Below, in pieces: positions 34,101-45,420 of a DNA stretch of 64,000 nucleotides. The notes beneath the pieces were generated by a model. It did no database searches. It worked only from the letters and a program-made list of their open reading frames with translations, and was not told where the DNA came from. A program made the position numbers and the translations under genes. The stretch is taken from contig NC_079147.1 of assembly GCF_945859685.1 (NCBI RefSeq), forward strand, positions 181,891,174 through 181,955,173, given 5' to 3'. Within the stretch, counting starts at the first letter, position 1; the number at the start of each line of letters is the position of its first letter. The DNA is from Eupeodes corollae. Taxonomy: Eukaryota; Arthropoda; Insecta; Diptera; Syrphidae.

Positions 34101-37099
34101 AGTTACAGTTTTTGTACAAAATAAACAAAAATACCACTAAAAGTTGATAAAAATTAATATTCGACTTGAAAATCTTTGCAACTATTAAAAGTATTGGCTT
34201 CAAACTAATTCTATCAGAATCAAACATTTGGTTTTTAAAATTAATTTAAATTGTTTGAAAAATCCAATTGTTATTTTTTTTTTGTTTAAATAATCTAAGT
34301 CCATAAAAATACTTCATGAAATACGTTCAATTAAAATTGGTAGAAATTAATTTTCGATTCAAAATTTTAGGAATAGGAAAATATATTTAAGTCAAACTTA
34401 TCATGTGCGAAATATTGTTGTTAACTTTTAGTTAATTTTTTAGATTAAATTCAAACCTATACAAAAACTGATAAAAATCTGGGTTTCAAGAATCTCTACA
34501 ACAAAGAAAAATATTGAGTTCACATTTTTGTACCTTCTACAAAATGATGTTTTTGATTTTTAGTAAACATTTTAGAAACATTGACAGAGAAGAACGAATT
34601 TGTGTGGGTCGCTTCGCAGCTCTGTTTTCATCTACAAGTAAAAATATCTTGCCTGCAAGGCAAGGATTTGTCAATTTATTTTTCATTCTCATAATTTACT
34701 TGTGGAAGCTTCAACTAGAAGCATTCTTAGAAAAACCTATCAATGCGGTTCATGTTAAAAACAAAATATTAAAAACAAAAACAATAATTATTTATTTTGT
34801 TTTCTTTCTGTTCTATTGGTGTCATGAGCAAAATTCGTAAAAAAGACAAAAACACAACAAACGAAAAGATAGATCTGTTTCATCTCGAACACCATTGAAA
34901 ATAAAACACCCAAATATGCCTCCATATCTTTGTATAGTACAAAAACAAAGTACAGTAGATAGGTATTACTAGGACAGGATAACACCATTTGAGAGATTTA
35001 TAGAATTTTGAATTTTCCATCCGGTTGGTGTTTTCTCTCTCTCTGAACAGAATATACATACAAAAATGTATGTTTTTATGTCTTGTTTACTCTTTGTCTA
35101 TGTCCGATTTCGATTTCGTATTTGTGTTTATACGAATCCTTGTGAATCCTGTGATGCTCCAGATATACTCGTACATACAAAGGTATTAGGTACGTATCGT
35201 ATATGGGCAAAAAATAATAAATAACCATTTTCTTTTGTTTGTGTGTGTGTTTATCTATGCGAAAAGGCTCTTTTTATTTACCAAAAAATGTCCTTTCAAT
35301 AGAATGTCAGTCATGAAATTACCAAAAAAACAAAATTGAAAATAAAAATAAAAATAACACCCAACCAATATGAATGTTCCGATTAATTTTAATTGAATTT
35401 TTCTTTTCGCAAGGATCTTATTTCTTCATTCTATTTCTTTCCTTTTTTATTTTTTAATTTTCTATCAATTTCTCTCTCTGATCAATATCGTTTCGTACAA
35501 ACCATTCACTTTGAAATCCGATATTGAGAGGATACCTATTTTTTATTTTTCGTTTTAATAAATTTTTATCTTTTAATATTCTAGGCTTGTGTTCTTGAAA
35601 AAAAGGTTCCCTTTGGCTTTATTTGTTTTTATATCGAAAAAGGAGGATTGTGTTCGTTATTTTCATTAGTGTTTGACTTTTTCTTTGGTTTTTTTTTTTT
35701 TGAAGTCCTAGAATGTGAGGAAATTTATAACTTATACCTATACCCTATTTATCGGAAGAATAAGGGCGATCTTTGATAACAATTTTATTTTCTTAGGAAA
35801 TCTAATGTAATCAATATCAGGAAAATCGTCTTCGTTTCTTTTAGGTTTCTTCTTGATATTTTATTTTGGTATTATGTGGTTTTTGATGAATTCTTTTTAT
35901 AGAAAAACGCATAACTATTTTTAAAGAAGAATATTAAGTTTGGGGACTTTATGTCACTTTAAAGAAAACAATATATAACTGAGACTTTCTGAAAACAACA
36001 CGATGGAAGCTTTGAATACATTTGTGATAAAATTTATCACATTTCACTGTGTCTAAAAAAAAGCACCCAATCACATCGTGTTAAATCTTCTTTTGAGTGT
36101 GAACACAAAATAAACATAAGCACCATAATCTCAGCTTAAGCACATACACTGCCTAGGATTAAAAGATCTTAAAGAACATCCTCTCAAAAATTTTAAAAAA
36201 AGGATACCCATATCCGGTGAGAACATACAAGAATTTCATTTGTTTTTGTACCTCTTTGAGGATAAATTAACTGTGCAAAAAAAAAATGGTATATCCTTGA
36301 TGGTTTTTGTAGTTTTTTTTCTTAAAGTTATGCCAACTAATATAGGTTGTAAAGTTCCCTGTGATGGGGGGTAAGGGGGAAATATATGTGCATATTTTTT
36401 ACTACATTATGCGGGTATAACACATATCCTATCCATATTATGCCACACACTAAAAAGATGAAAAGAAGAAAACAAACAACAACAAAAAAAAAACACCTTA
36501 AGGGTTAAGATCTTTGAACTTTTTAACCGTTTATAAGGAGGACAACTTTTAAGTATCAGACAAATTTCATCTTTTTGTCTACTTTACTTATGCCAGGTTT
36601 TCCTTATACTAGCTAAGAAAAAATAGTCTTATCTCTATCTTTTTTTTAAGAGCAAAATATGTCCTTTTGGTTTACAGTTTTTTAAATGTTTTTGGTCGTT
36701 TGAAACCTTTTTGAAATGAAATAGTTATTAGTTTTTTTTCTATATACCCTTCGCACCCTCATACTTATAGGTTTTCTTTTTTTTTAAGTAAGGATATCAT
36801 TTCAAATTTTATAAGAGATCTTTGACTTTGATGTAAAACTATGTTTATCTTTTTTTAGGGTTAAAGTCTTTCATAGGTTTTTTTTTTTGTTTTTAAATTT
36901 TAACCGGATATTTATAGATTGGGAAGAGATCGAAGACCAAAAAGTAAATAAATAGAAAATAGGTAAACATTACTTTTTAGAACATCTTATAAATGAAACT
37001 ATAACTTTTGAGGAAGGAAGGATATGATAGACTGAAAAAAGAGTTGTAAGTGTAGAAAAGGGTGCATTTTTTTTAAAGCTTTTAAAGTAGTCTTGGAAG
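34101..37099. other. AT-rich intron, nothing recognised
   Basis: T-rich and A-rich DNA with homopolymers. The open reading frames show no family signature. No RNA gene or mobile element recognised. Confidence 0.5.
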
Positions 37100-37210
37100 A
37101 AGTAATATGATATGCCACAAGGAAGTGTTCTTAGACCAGTATTATTAATATGGTTTTGAATTACAAGCCTCTTTTAACAGGGCATAGCAAACTTTATAGT
37201 TAAGATTTTT
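37100..37210 (+). pseudogene. Reverse-transcriptase scrap
   Basis: The plus strand reads MPQGSVLRPVLLIWF (the GVPQGSVLGPxLF block of LINE reverse transcriptases). GHSKLYS follows in the position of ADDxKLY. Only about 110 bp survive. Confidence 0.5.
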
Positions 37211-37249
37211 GTTAAAATATTTTGCCTAAAAAGGTGATCAAGATGTGTC

Positions 37250-37720
37250 AAGTTTAAAGTTCAAATATAGTAAATGGCTGTTCTGCTGCGGCCCTTTTTT
37301 CATATTCGAGGGCAGCGGTTCAGTAAATGATCAGCCAACACCGGTTTGTCAATGACTAAGATCTGCTGAAAAAATAACCACTGCTCGTGAAAGTGTGCAG
37401 CAGAATCCGAGTCTGTAAGTTCTCCGTCGCTTACAAGAACTTGATCTGTCGCAGACCACAACATGGCGAATTTTGCATCGTGTTTTGAGACTGTACCCAT
37501 ACGAAATAAAACTAACCCAAGAGCTAAGTAAAACTAACCCAGAAGCTGAGATCAAACCACCTTAGGCAGCGACGTGTGTTTGCTAATTGAATATTGCAAC
37601 AGTTGGAAGTTGATCCAAATTTTTCCCATATTTAGCGATGAAGCCCTTTTTTCGATGATTGGGTACAGGAATCGACAAAGTTGTGGCATTTGGGATGAAT
37701 CCAATCTTTTTAACATGTTT
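37250..37720 (+). pseudogene. DDE transposase remnant, N-terminal half
   Basis: The plus-strand reading, with frame changes, gives ITTARESVQQNPSLSVRRL and LSQTTTWRILHRVLRLYPY. EIKLTQEL and QLEVDPNFS follow, then IFSDEALFS, which includes the first catalytic Asp. This is the helix-turn-helix and first catalytic block of a Tc1/mariner-superfamily transposase. The second and third catalytic blocks are absent. It is the complement of the C-terminal remnants at 2.2 and 25.7 kb. Minus-strand open frames here are shadows. Confidence 0.8.
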
Positions 37721-39469
37721 AATGTATTTTACTTAAATTAACTCATTTTATACAACTTGAATGTATACATCATTTAGTTCCATAAATATTTCTCAAATTT
37801 TTTTTAAAGATATAAATCAAAAACTAACAAGAAAATTTGGAAGCTATAAAATCAAAAAATTCCAACATCAACAAATAACTCTCCCAACAGCAAAAAGCAA
37901 TATAAAATCTAATGTTTCCCTTTCAATTCTCCAGTTCTAAGAATCAAATAAATATTCAACGATAAATATTTTTATAGGTACACATTTATACACAAATTCT
38001 TATTTCATAAATTCATTTAATAAAATTCTCCTTGCTATAGATATAGTTATAGGTAGGTAGATATTGATGTCATTTATTTGGCGCTTTGGTATAATATTAA
38101 TTTTATCAAACGAAAAATATTAAATGTTCCGCCAGCTTTTCCATGGACTTACACCTTCTTTTCATCATATCAAGCGCACGATTGCCTTCTTCCTTTCTTT
38201 CGTTTGTTGGTGTTGGTTTGCTTTTCTACACGATTTACTTTTGAGAAAGTGAAAAAACCTCACCCAAAAAGCAGCAACAACACCCAATATACAACCGAAA
38301 AACAAAACGAACCGAAACAAAATGAAATGAAATGACGAGAAACCCTTTTTTGTTTTTGCCATAAAGATGAAAAAACAAAAAACAAAATCCAACTGTCCTT
38401 GCAAAAGCGATTTAATTATTAATTAACATCGTTTCCACCGACAAATCCTGCGAGAAGAACAAGAAGAGCAAAGAAGAGAAATGAAAGCCTTTGAAATGAA
38501 AATCCTTCCTTCGACTTCGAAGTAGGCGAGGATTGTTGGTTATGGGCGATGATGATAGTTGTATGCTGTTGATGTTGCTGTGTTAGTCCTTGGTCTTGCT
38601 CTGTTGCCTTACTTGACAGGCTATGGCTAATGTCTGATGCCTGCCTTGCTGTGTTCTAAGGCGCGTTGAAATTTTATCAAAATCAGGAGAGAAAAATAAA
38701 CTAAAGAAAGCAATTCACAAAATTTGTAAAACACACACACAAAGAGGGAAAACATAATTTTCTTATTTTAACAAAAAACAAAAAAATGAATGGAAATATT
38801 CTAACGTCCTTCATCCAACTTTTCCTTAGATCCTATATAACCAACCGTATAACCTACCTATAGCTACCCTACACAAAATATAGAACGATAGCATATTATT
38901 TTCTCGCTTTCTTTAACTGAAGAATCAATTCAGCCTCAAAGTATTTTTAATTAAATTAGTAAAACAAAAACAACGAAAAAAAATTAAGAACCAGGAGAGG
39001 AATAATAAGCGAAGGGGAATATCCAGCATAGCGCGCTATCCTTGTGAGATCTTTGGTGTATATATTATATTTGTGCAAGGACTAAGGACATACAAACAAG
39101 CAAAAACCAACGCAAAAAAAAAAAAACAAACTTAAAAGGATAATAAGAAAATATTTCAATAATAAGATATAATTATGCATAAAACATAACGAAACAAGAA
39201 GACTCGCAAGGAAAAAAGGAGAACGAATGTCCTATACTTTAAGGAATAGGGAATAAAACCCAAAATTCGGTCGCTTATAATTGCTCTGAGAACACAAAGA
39301 GCTTTTCAATATGAATTAGCAAGCTTTGACAGTTGATAGCTGTCATGTTGTTGAAGATACAGCTGTTAAATATTTGTCATTAGGAATTACTTGATATCAC
39401 ACTGTCAAAAATTGTTTTAAACGTTTTAACTGAATGATTTAGAAAAATAATAAAAAAAATTCTATAAGC
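37721..39469. other. Intron with a higher-complexity patch at 38.1-38.66 kb
   Basis: Mostly AT-rich DNA. Between about 38,165 and 38,660 the composition changes: the minus strand has CAG/CAA-rich sequence, then a long pyrimidine tract ending CGCAG, then an open frame with a hydrophobic segment. This is discussed as a possible Lar 5' exon in the findings. Nothing else is supported. Confidence 0.4.
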
Positions 39470-39650
39470 ACACAAAAATGGGCGGGCACTACGACCCCTG
39501 AGTGCATAGCTTCGGGCTTTTTATGTTTCTTCTTTAAAACATATCAAATACTATGACTTTATTAAATATCATCATAATACATGAAAAGTGGGCGGCTACC
39601 ACACCCTTGCACGTAGATGCTTTCAACATTAAAAGCACCTACTAGTCAGA
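39470..39650. repeat. Two diverged direct repeats, about 108-bp period
   Basis: AAAATGGGCGGGCACTACGA followed by CCCCTGAGTGCATAGCTT (from 39476) recurs as AAAAGTGGGCGGCTACCACA followed by CCCTTGCACGTAGATGCTTT (from about 39585). Both GC-rich cores sit in AT-rich DNA. No coding content. Confidence 0.55.
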
Positions 39651-39989
39651 TGAATTAAATTAATTCTACGACACTTTAAAGTCATAACTCATATGTTATA
39701 TAAATCATAGCTACATAAACTACGACATTTTGATTTTTTTAACAACAAAAAATGAGTCAGTCAATCTGTTGTGATTCTTATGACATTTTTACGATTTTCT
39801 AAATGCTAAGTCTCGAAAACTAAAATCTGGTAAGGCGCACTTCAAATTTTGCTTAAGAATGTTTTGCAAATTCGTAGCCTCGAATTCAACCTGTAGTCAA
39901 AATTTATTATACTACGTTCGCGTGTAAAACAAATTGTTTTAAATTTGTAGATTTTCAAAATCAAAAAAAATTTATTGCACTTTTCTCGA

Positions 39990-40330
39990 AGTTAATTTGA
40001 AGCTCCTTACAATTCTTAATGTAGTTAATAATTCAAACAAATTTAACATTGTCTGCATTGAGAAGCGATACAGAATTATTTAAAACAAAAAGCAAATCAA
40101 TAATAAAAAAAACCAATGGACTAAGGCGCCTCCCTTAAGGTACACCAGAATTGACTTTAAATTGACATGAAGGGTTATACCTGCACATGACGTTTTCATA
40201 TTCATCTTTAAAATATGACGAAATCCACATAACGAAACAGTAAAATTTCATGACTTATATATTTCGTCAAAAGCTTTACTTATGTCTGTAAAGATGCGAT
40301 AGAATCGCGAGCGTTTTTCAAATGAATCCA
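39990..40330 (-). pseudogene. LINE reverse-transcriptase remnant
   Basis: The minus strand reads VNSGVP, stop, GRRLSPLVFF, then SVSLLNADNVKFV in place of the YADDxKL block, followed by KNCKELQINFEKS. The order is that of LINE RT blocks. Stops and substitutions at the catalytic site (NADN) make it inactive. Confidence 0.6.
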
Positions 40331-42297
40331 AATTCTTTTAGCTTTCAAATATTTTCACGTATAGCGGCCCCAGAAAATAAAAAAACTTTTACTATTATAG
40401 TATTTCCAATCTATGATCACATTCAGTTTTCGAAATTAATTGAGAGCAAAAATGGTTTAAGTCACAAAGTCGTATTGCAGTCAATAAAATCTACAGATCT
40501 CATAAAATCGTAAAATAATTAAATCCGATCTTTAAAAAAAGATCCTGTACATTTTTTGATTCTCGCCAATAATTGCCTTAACATATACAAATATTGCAAT
40601 CAAGCAACAGAAAAAAAATATACCATTTCGTCTTTTCCCTCTCACGTACTCGCACTTAGTTTCATATTCCACGTATAAATTAGCATAACTTTTTATTTTG
40701 ATTTTCCATTTCGTTTTCTTATTTTTCCTCCCGCAAATAAGAAAACATGAAACAAAATACCAGAAGTAAGACAAATCTAATAATAAGTGAATGTTCTTAG
40801 TAATTTTTGCGGAAATCAGAGCCTAACATTGACCCTACTTAAAAAAATGTTAATGTTACAAGATATTTTTGTGTTGTAAGAAATTAGAAGTTCTGCATTT
40901 TATAATTCGGGGGTAGGGTAGGTTACTTCGTTACAAACAAAAAAGAAACAAAACCTTTGACTAATTTGAACTTAAATTACTAAAAGAAATTTATAAAATA
41001 CAAATTTTTATCGAAGAAAAAAAAAAATTATACAAATAGAACAAAAAAAAGGGAACTAAATACAAAACCATGAAGGTCCTTTTTATGAACCCGAAGCATA
41101 CAAGGAAAATTTTTAATTAAAATATTAAAAGGAGTTAAAAGAATTAATAAGAATGAATAGGGAGATTTGGGTTTTTATCAAAACAAACAAAAACAAAATG
41201 AATGAAGTGTGTCGAACACAGGAAAAAAAAGGATACTCCCAAAGGAGTGATGAAGCTGAAAATAAAAGAGATAACAAATCAGAAAGAAAACAACTACGAC
41301 CGAGCGACGATAGAAAAGGGTCTTTTTTTCTTGTTAGTGATTTTCTGCTTAAAAAGAAAAAAACAAACTTAAAGATTTCTATATAAGGTGTGACCTTTAT
41401 AATCTTAGAAAACAATCAACTTTGCAGCATCAGCTTTCAACATAGGTAGGTATACATATTTAGATACAAGAAAAAAGGGGTTTATATACACTTAAAACTC
41501 TGTCTCACTCTCTTTATACTCTTTAGTAAAACCATCAGATAGAAATGAAATTAGTTGAGTGCTTGAAGAAGGGTTAATCATTTTTGTACAATCTTTGATT
41601 TTGTACGCCTTTCAATTACGAAACACAAACAAACAAAAAATTCATTTTCACCAGAAAAGGAAGGGGGAGATATGAACCTAAATGAAATTTTCATTCAACT
41701 AATTGATATGTACTTGTTTTCTTAAACAACCCCAAAGGTTATTTTATCCGATTGTTTTCAGGCCTTAAGGAGAGAGTATTAGACCTTAATTATATCTTCT
41801 GGCGGCAAGGAGATTTCGGAGTTACAAAAAATCTATAATCTGAAAACAAATATGAGTGGAATAGGGGGGAACTTTTGACGACTGTTGAAAGTGTCTATTT
41901 CTAGAAGCCTTACCAAATCTTATTTCTGTTTTTATCTGATTGCTTATTTTATAGAAAAGATTAAAAAGCTGTAGAGATAAGATGCAGCATATATGAAATA
42001 AAAAGGTGCATGCATAAAAATTGCAATCAAAGGGGCTAAAAGTTTGTGTTGGAATATCACACGAGTGCAAATATTTTTTGTCATTTGTTTGTGAAAATTG
42101 TTGCCATTCTTATTGGTGGTATTCAGGGTGGTTTGAATTTATTAGGTGCATCAAAAAGCTAGACACTCTAAGTTGGTTTATGACAAAAACAAAAATCGTA
42201 CGAAAGGGCCTATTTTGCCGGGACGGGCAATTTTCTAAAACACCTACAGAGTCGTGGTTAAGTCGTGTTATAGCATTTTGAAAAAGTAACATCCATT
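40331..42297. other. AT-rich intron, nothing recognised
   Basis: Homopolymers and A-rich stretches. The open frames on both strands near 41.1-41.4 kb are low-complexity shadows of each other. No gene or element supported. Confidence 0.5.
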
Positions 42298-42559
42298 GTA
42301 GTACCCGTCTATTGATGGTGAACGAATAAAACGGTCATGCCAGAGGTCTTGTGTTCAATCCTTGCTGTGTCACCTTGATGTTTTTTCACGGATTCTACCT
42401 CTTGAGAAGAATTGAACATATTTCAAGAATCAATGCTTGCTCAAAATAGCCGTTCGTATTCGGCATAAAAACTGTATGTACCTTTCATCCCTGATAATTC
42501 GCACTTAGGAATGATTGCGAGCTATGAGTCACTAGTCCTTGGTTCTCTATGGTTTTATT
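42298..42559 (+). mobile_element. tRNA-derived SINE, copy A (uninterrupted)
   Basis: The head, GTAGTACCCGTCTATTGATG and onward, has a pol III A box (TGATGGTGAACG, 42313-42324) and B box (GTGTTCAATCC, 42351-42361), spaced as in a tRNA. The body shares TTTTTTCACGG, TCTACCTCTTG, GCTTGCTCAAAATAGCCGTT, TTTCATCCCTGATAA and TCACTAGTCC with the copy at 7079-8147. Length is about 260 bp. It is a genuine repeat because two independent copies align over head, body and tail. Confidence 0.75.
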
Positions 42560-44231
42560 TAAAAAAAATCATGTTTGAAGTGAATAATTCTTAAAACTCT
42601 TTTTCTAAGTTATAGTTTTGAGAACTATACCTAAAAGCCATCCTAGTTTGTGAAACCTCTGTGAAAATAGCATTCTGAATTCGGAACTAGATTCAAATAA
42701 CAACACTTTTTGAATTTTTTACCTTTTAAGTAAATTTATTAAAAACAAAAAGTAAATAACCACCTAAACAAAAAGACCTATAAAAAGATTATCATTCATC
42801 TGAAAGTGATCATTGCGAACAGGAACGAAAAATTATGTGTAGCCAGAAAAAAAAACACGAAAGTACAACATTAAGAAAGTTTACAGACAAAGTTTTTGAA
42901 TACTCTCTTTCGAAGTATTTAATAGGGCTCATTCACATACAAGTAGAACAGATTTTTTATTTTTCAAATTCCTACAACATCAACATTATTCATGTAGAAA
43001 ATGATAGAAAGAAGGAATTTTTATTCTTCGATTGGGGACTGTTTTTTTTTTTTTGGAGAGAAAAAGTTCTTGTTCAGAATTAAAGGGCTACAGTAATTTA
43101 CTTAAGCCCCGGATGTAAACTAAGAACTGAACGAAAAACAACTGAACTGCTAACAAGAAGCACAAATCTATATACAGACAGGACAATGCACATCAATAAC
43201 CCAATAACAATACAAAACAGAAGGACTTTGGATTCAAGAAAGGGCTGTTTTGTTCAACCCATCCGCACAGGATATGACAATAATTCTCATAGCAAACACG
43301 AGACTCACACAGTCCTGTATCATCATTCTAGGTTCTCCAGCTTGTCTTATTGGACAATCCTTTTTCTCCTAAAGGTATCGGTAGTACGAAGTATTTCATG
43401 TCTTGGGAGCATTCAATTTATTTTTTTTTTCTCTTTTCTCATTCTTCATCAATTTTTTTTTTGGGGTTTTCCTTTTGTTAAGGAGATTTTAAGATTTTAT
43501 CGATAGGAAAAAAGGAAAATACAATTTCACCATTTTCGTAGTTAGTTTCGGGTGCTTTCTTTAGTTGTGGGGAGTCTTTCCTTTCTGTGTGTGTTTTTTC
43601 AAACTCTGTGTTATTGCTCTTGTTTTGAGGATAAATCATTAATAACCATCACTTTTCAATCGACATATTTTTCATGTTTCTCCTTTATTTTTTGTTTTGC
43701 TTTCTTTCAGACAGAGGTTGTAGGTAGGTACCAACCTAAGAGAGCTTTACGTTCGTCAGGTTCCAACTTTCAATTACATATTGTTAAAGGAAAAAAAGGG
43801 AAAAATAAAGAAAAATTGAAATTCTTAAGCGAGGACATAAAATCCACGAGCAAATAGATTTTTTCGCAATTTGATTTTGAGTTATTGATGAAGTGAAGCA
43901 TTTTGTAGTTGATTTTTCATTTTTTTGGCCGTACTCAATTTATATAATAATAAGGTAATTTCAGTGCAACAGGTTATATAACAAAACATTTAAAAATTGA
44001 TTCAAGCAAAAGTATAAAGGATATTTCAGTAGGAATGTCTATACTTAGAAAGATAATAGCGGCCAAAATGTTAAAACTTAGGTTGTGGTTTAGTCAGGTT
44101 ATTTCGTCAAATTAGTTTAAAAGCACGGTTAAATGAAGAAAGTTTAATCAGATTTAGTGTTCAATTTAGAAAACTTTCCACACACTTAGTCTTAGTCTTG
44201 TGAAAATTATTACAATTTTCTTTTACTTAAA
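42560..44231. other. AT-rich intron, nothing recognised
   Basis: Plus-strand open frames here (42.8-43.9 kb) are of biased composition and show no domain. No RNA gene recognised. Confidence 0.45.
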
Positions 44232-44697
44232 TGGCGCCCAATACGAGGGGGCCACATATAAACAACGAGGAAATATGCTTGTAACTCAATGTTAAAAGAT
44301 ATTATTCTCATACTTATCAAATGAAGAAAATTTCAACATTTCTTAACAAGAAATATATAATTTTAAGGTTTGGTTGGCGTCGGAGATATTGAGTTTTATT
44401 TGTTAAAAAACTTGTTCTCAGTAAAATGTTTGTCTAACAACCAATTTCACACAAATTTTTCAAATTTTACTGAACGCATAGTTATGTTGGATACATTTAT
44501 TAAATGGCGCCCAATACAAAGACTGGATTTTTATAAATGATTTCATATATTTCACTTTTTTAAAGAAGTTTACTTTAAAACTCGTCCAAATAAAATGGCG
44601 ACCAACATTATAAGTATTAAATTCATTTTATAAATGAAGGTAAAAGAAATATTGTTAAAATAAAAAAAGGATCAGTAAATTTGTAAATGGCACCCAA
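44232..44697 (+). repeat. Cluster of four tRNA-Lys-PBS-like motifs
   Basis: TGGCGCCCAA occurs at 44232-44241 and 44505-44514. Single-base variants occur at 44596-44605 (TGGCGACCAA) and 44688-44697 (TGGCACCCAA). Three of the four follow a T/A-rich AAA. Spacings are 273, 91 and 92 bp, close to multiples of 91. Sequence after the motif is partly shared (TTTATAAATGA about 25-40 bases downstream in two units). This suggests a diverged repeat unit. The motif equals the complement of the CCA-terminated 3' end of lysine tRNA. Confidence 0.6.
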
Positions 44698-44781
44698 CTC
44701 AAAAACTATTTTTCTTATTTTATTTTAGGATAGATTCTTGGATTATAAAGATACTAGATGTTATAATATGGTAAAATTAAA

Positions 44782-45420
44782 TCAAAATACGACATAGAGA
44801 TATTCCAGGGGCAAATATACATGACTAAGTTGGTGAGCTTTTCTCAAAAGAAACAAAGTGAAACCAAATGAAATGCTATCTATTGTTAAAATGATGAAGC
44901 ACGGCATTTTTGAGTTCACTATAGATACTTTTAATAATAGCCCTTGTGTCTTATAAATCGTCATTGCGAAACTAACTTTAATGGAGACTTGGAATCTTTT
45001 GAAATAGAATGGTAAATCTAAAGGAAATATTTTCACAACTTTCAACACTGTTTAAGGATGATACAAAGTCGTGTAACGTTACATAATGAAAGTCATTCCC
45101 ATAAGTATTACGGCTCGTCTAATTATAATTGCAGCTTCGAGTGAGGGCACACCAGTTAAGAAACTCTACCTCATATCTCCTATGTTTGAATTTTTTTTAA
45201 AACAACATTGTGCCTTGGAGCTAGAATCGTTATTTAACAGATAAATTGATCCTTATGTATGTTATTTTGTAAACTATGGTACACTCTTGCAATAACTTCA
45301 GAATCAATTTGTACCAAATCACAAACATCTGCTGTTAGTGTCATAAATTCCTCGGTATGGGTTATTAACCGCAACCTCCTATTTTTAATGGTGGTTCAGC
45401 ATTGTTTCGTGAGTTAGTGT
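44782..45420 (-). pseudogene. Helitron-type Pif1 helicase remnant (C-terminal)
   Basis: The best-preserved piece is 44782-45048. On the minus strand it reads IFPLDLPFYFKRFQVSIKVS and FAMTIYKTQG, close to the helicase block FPFxFKRxQFPIKLAFAMTINKxQG of Helitron Rep-helicases. A C-terminal LPLEYLYVVF corresponds to the YAPxxKTKNVVY-like end. Upstream (45050-45420) only faint similarity remains. The final conserved SQG...SRV region is lost. No Helitron termini (TC / CTRR with hairpin) were located. Confidence 0.65.

Noticed and set aside
37300..37555. Two minus-strand open frames
   Set aside because: The plus strand here encodes the transposase N-terminal half; these are shadows.
43186..43857. 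Two plus-strand open frames of about 100 codons
   Set aside because: T-rich hydrophobic translations without recognisable domains.
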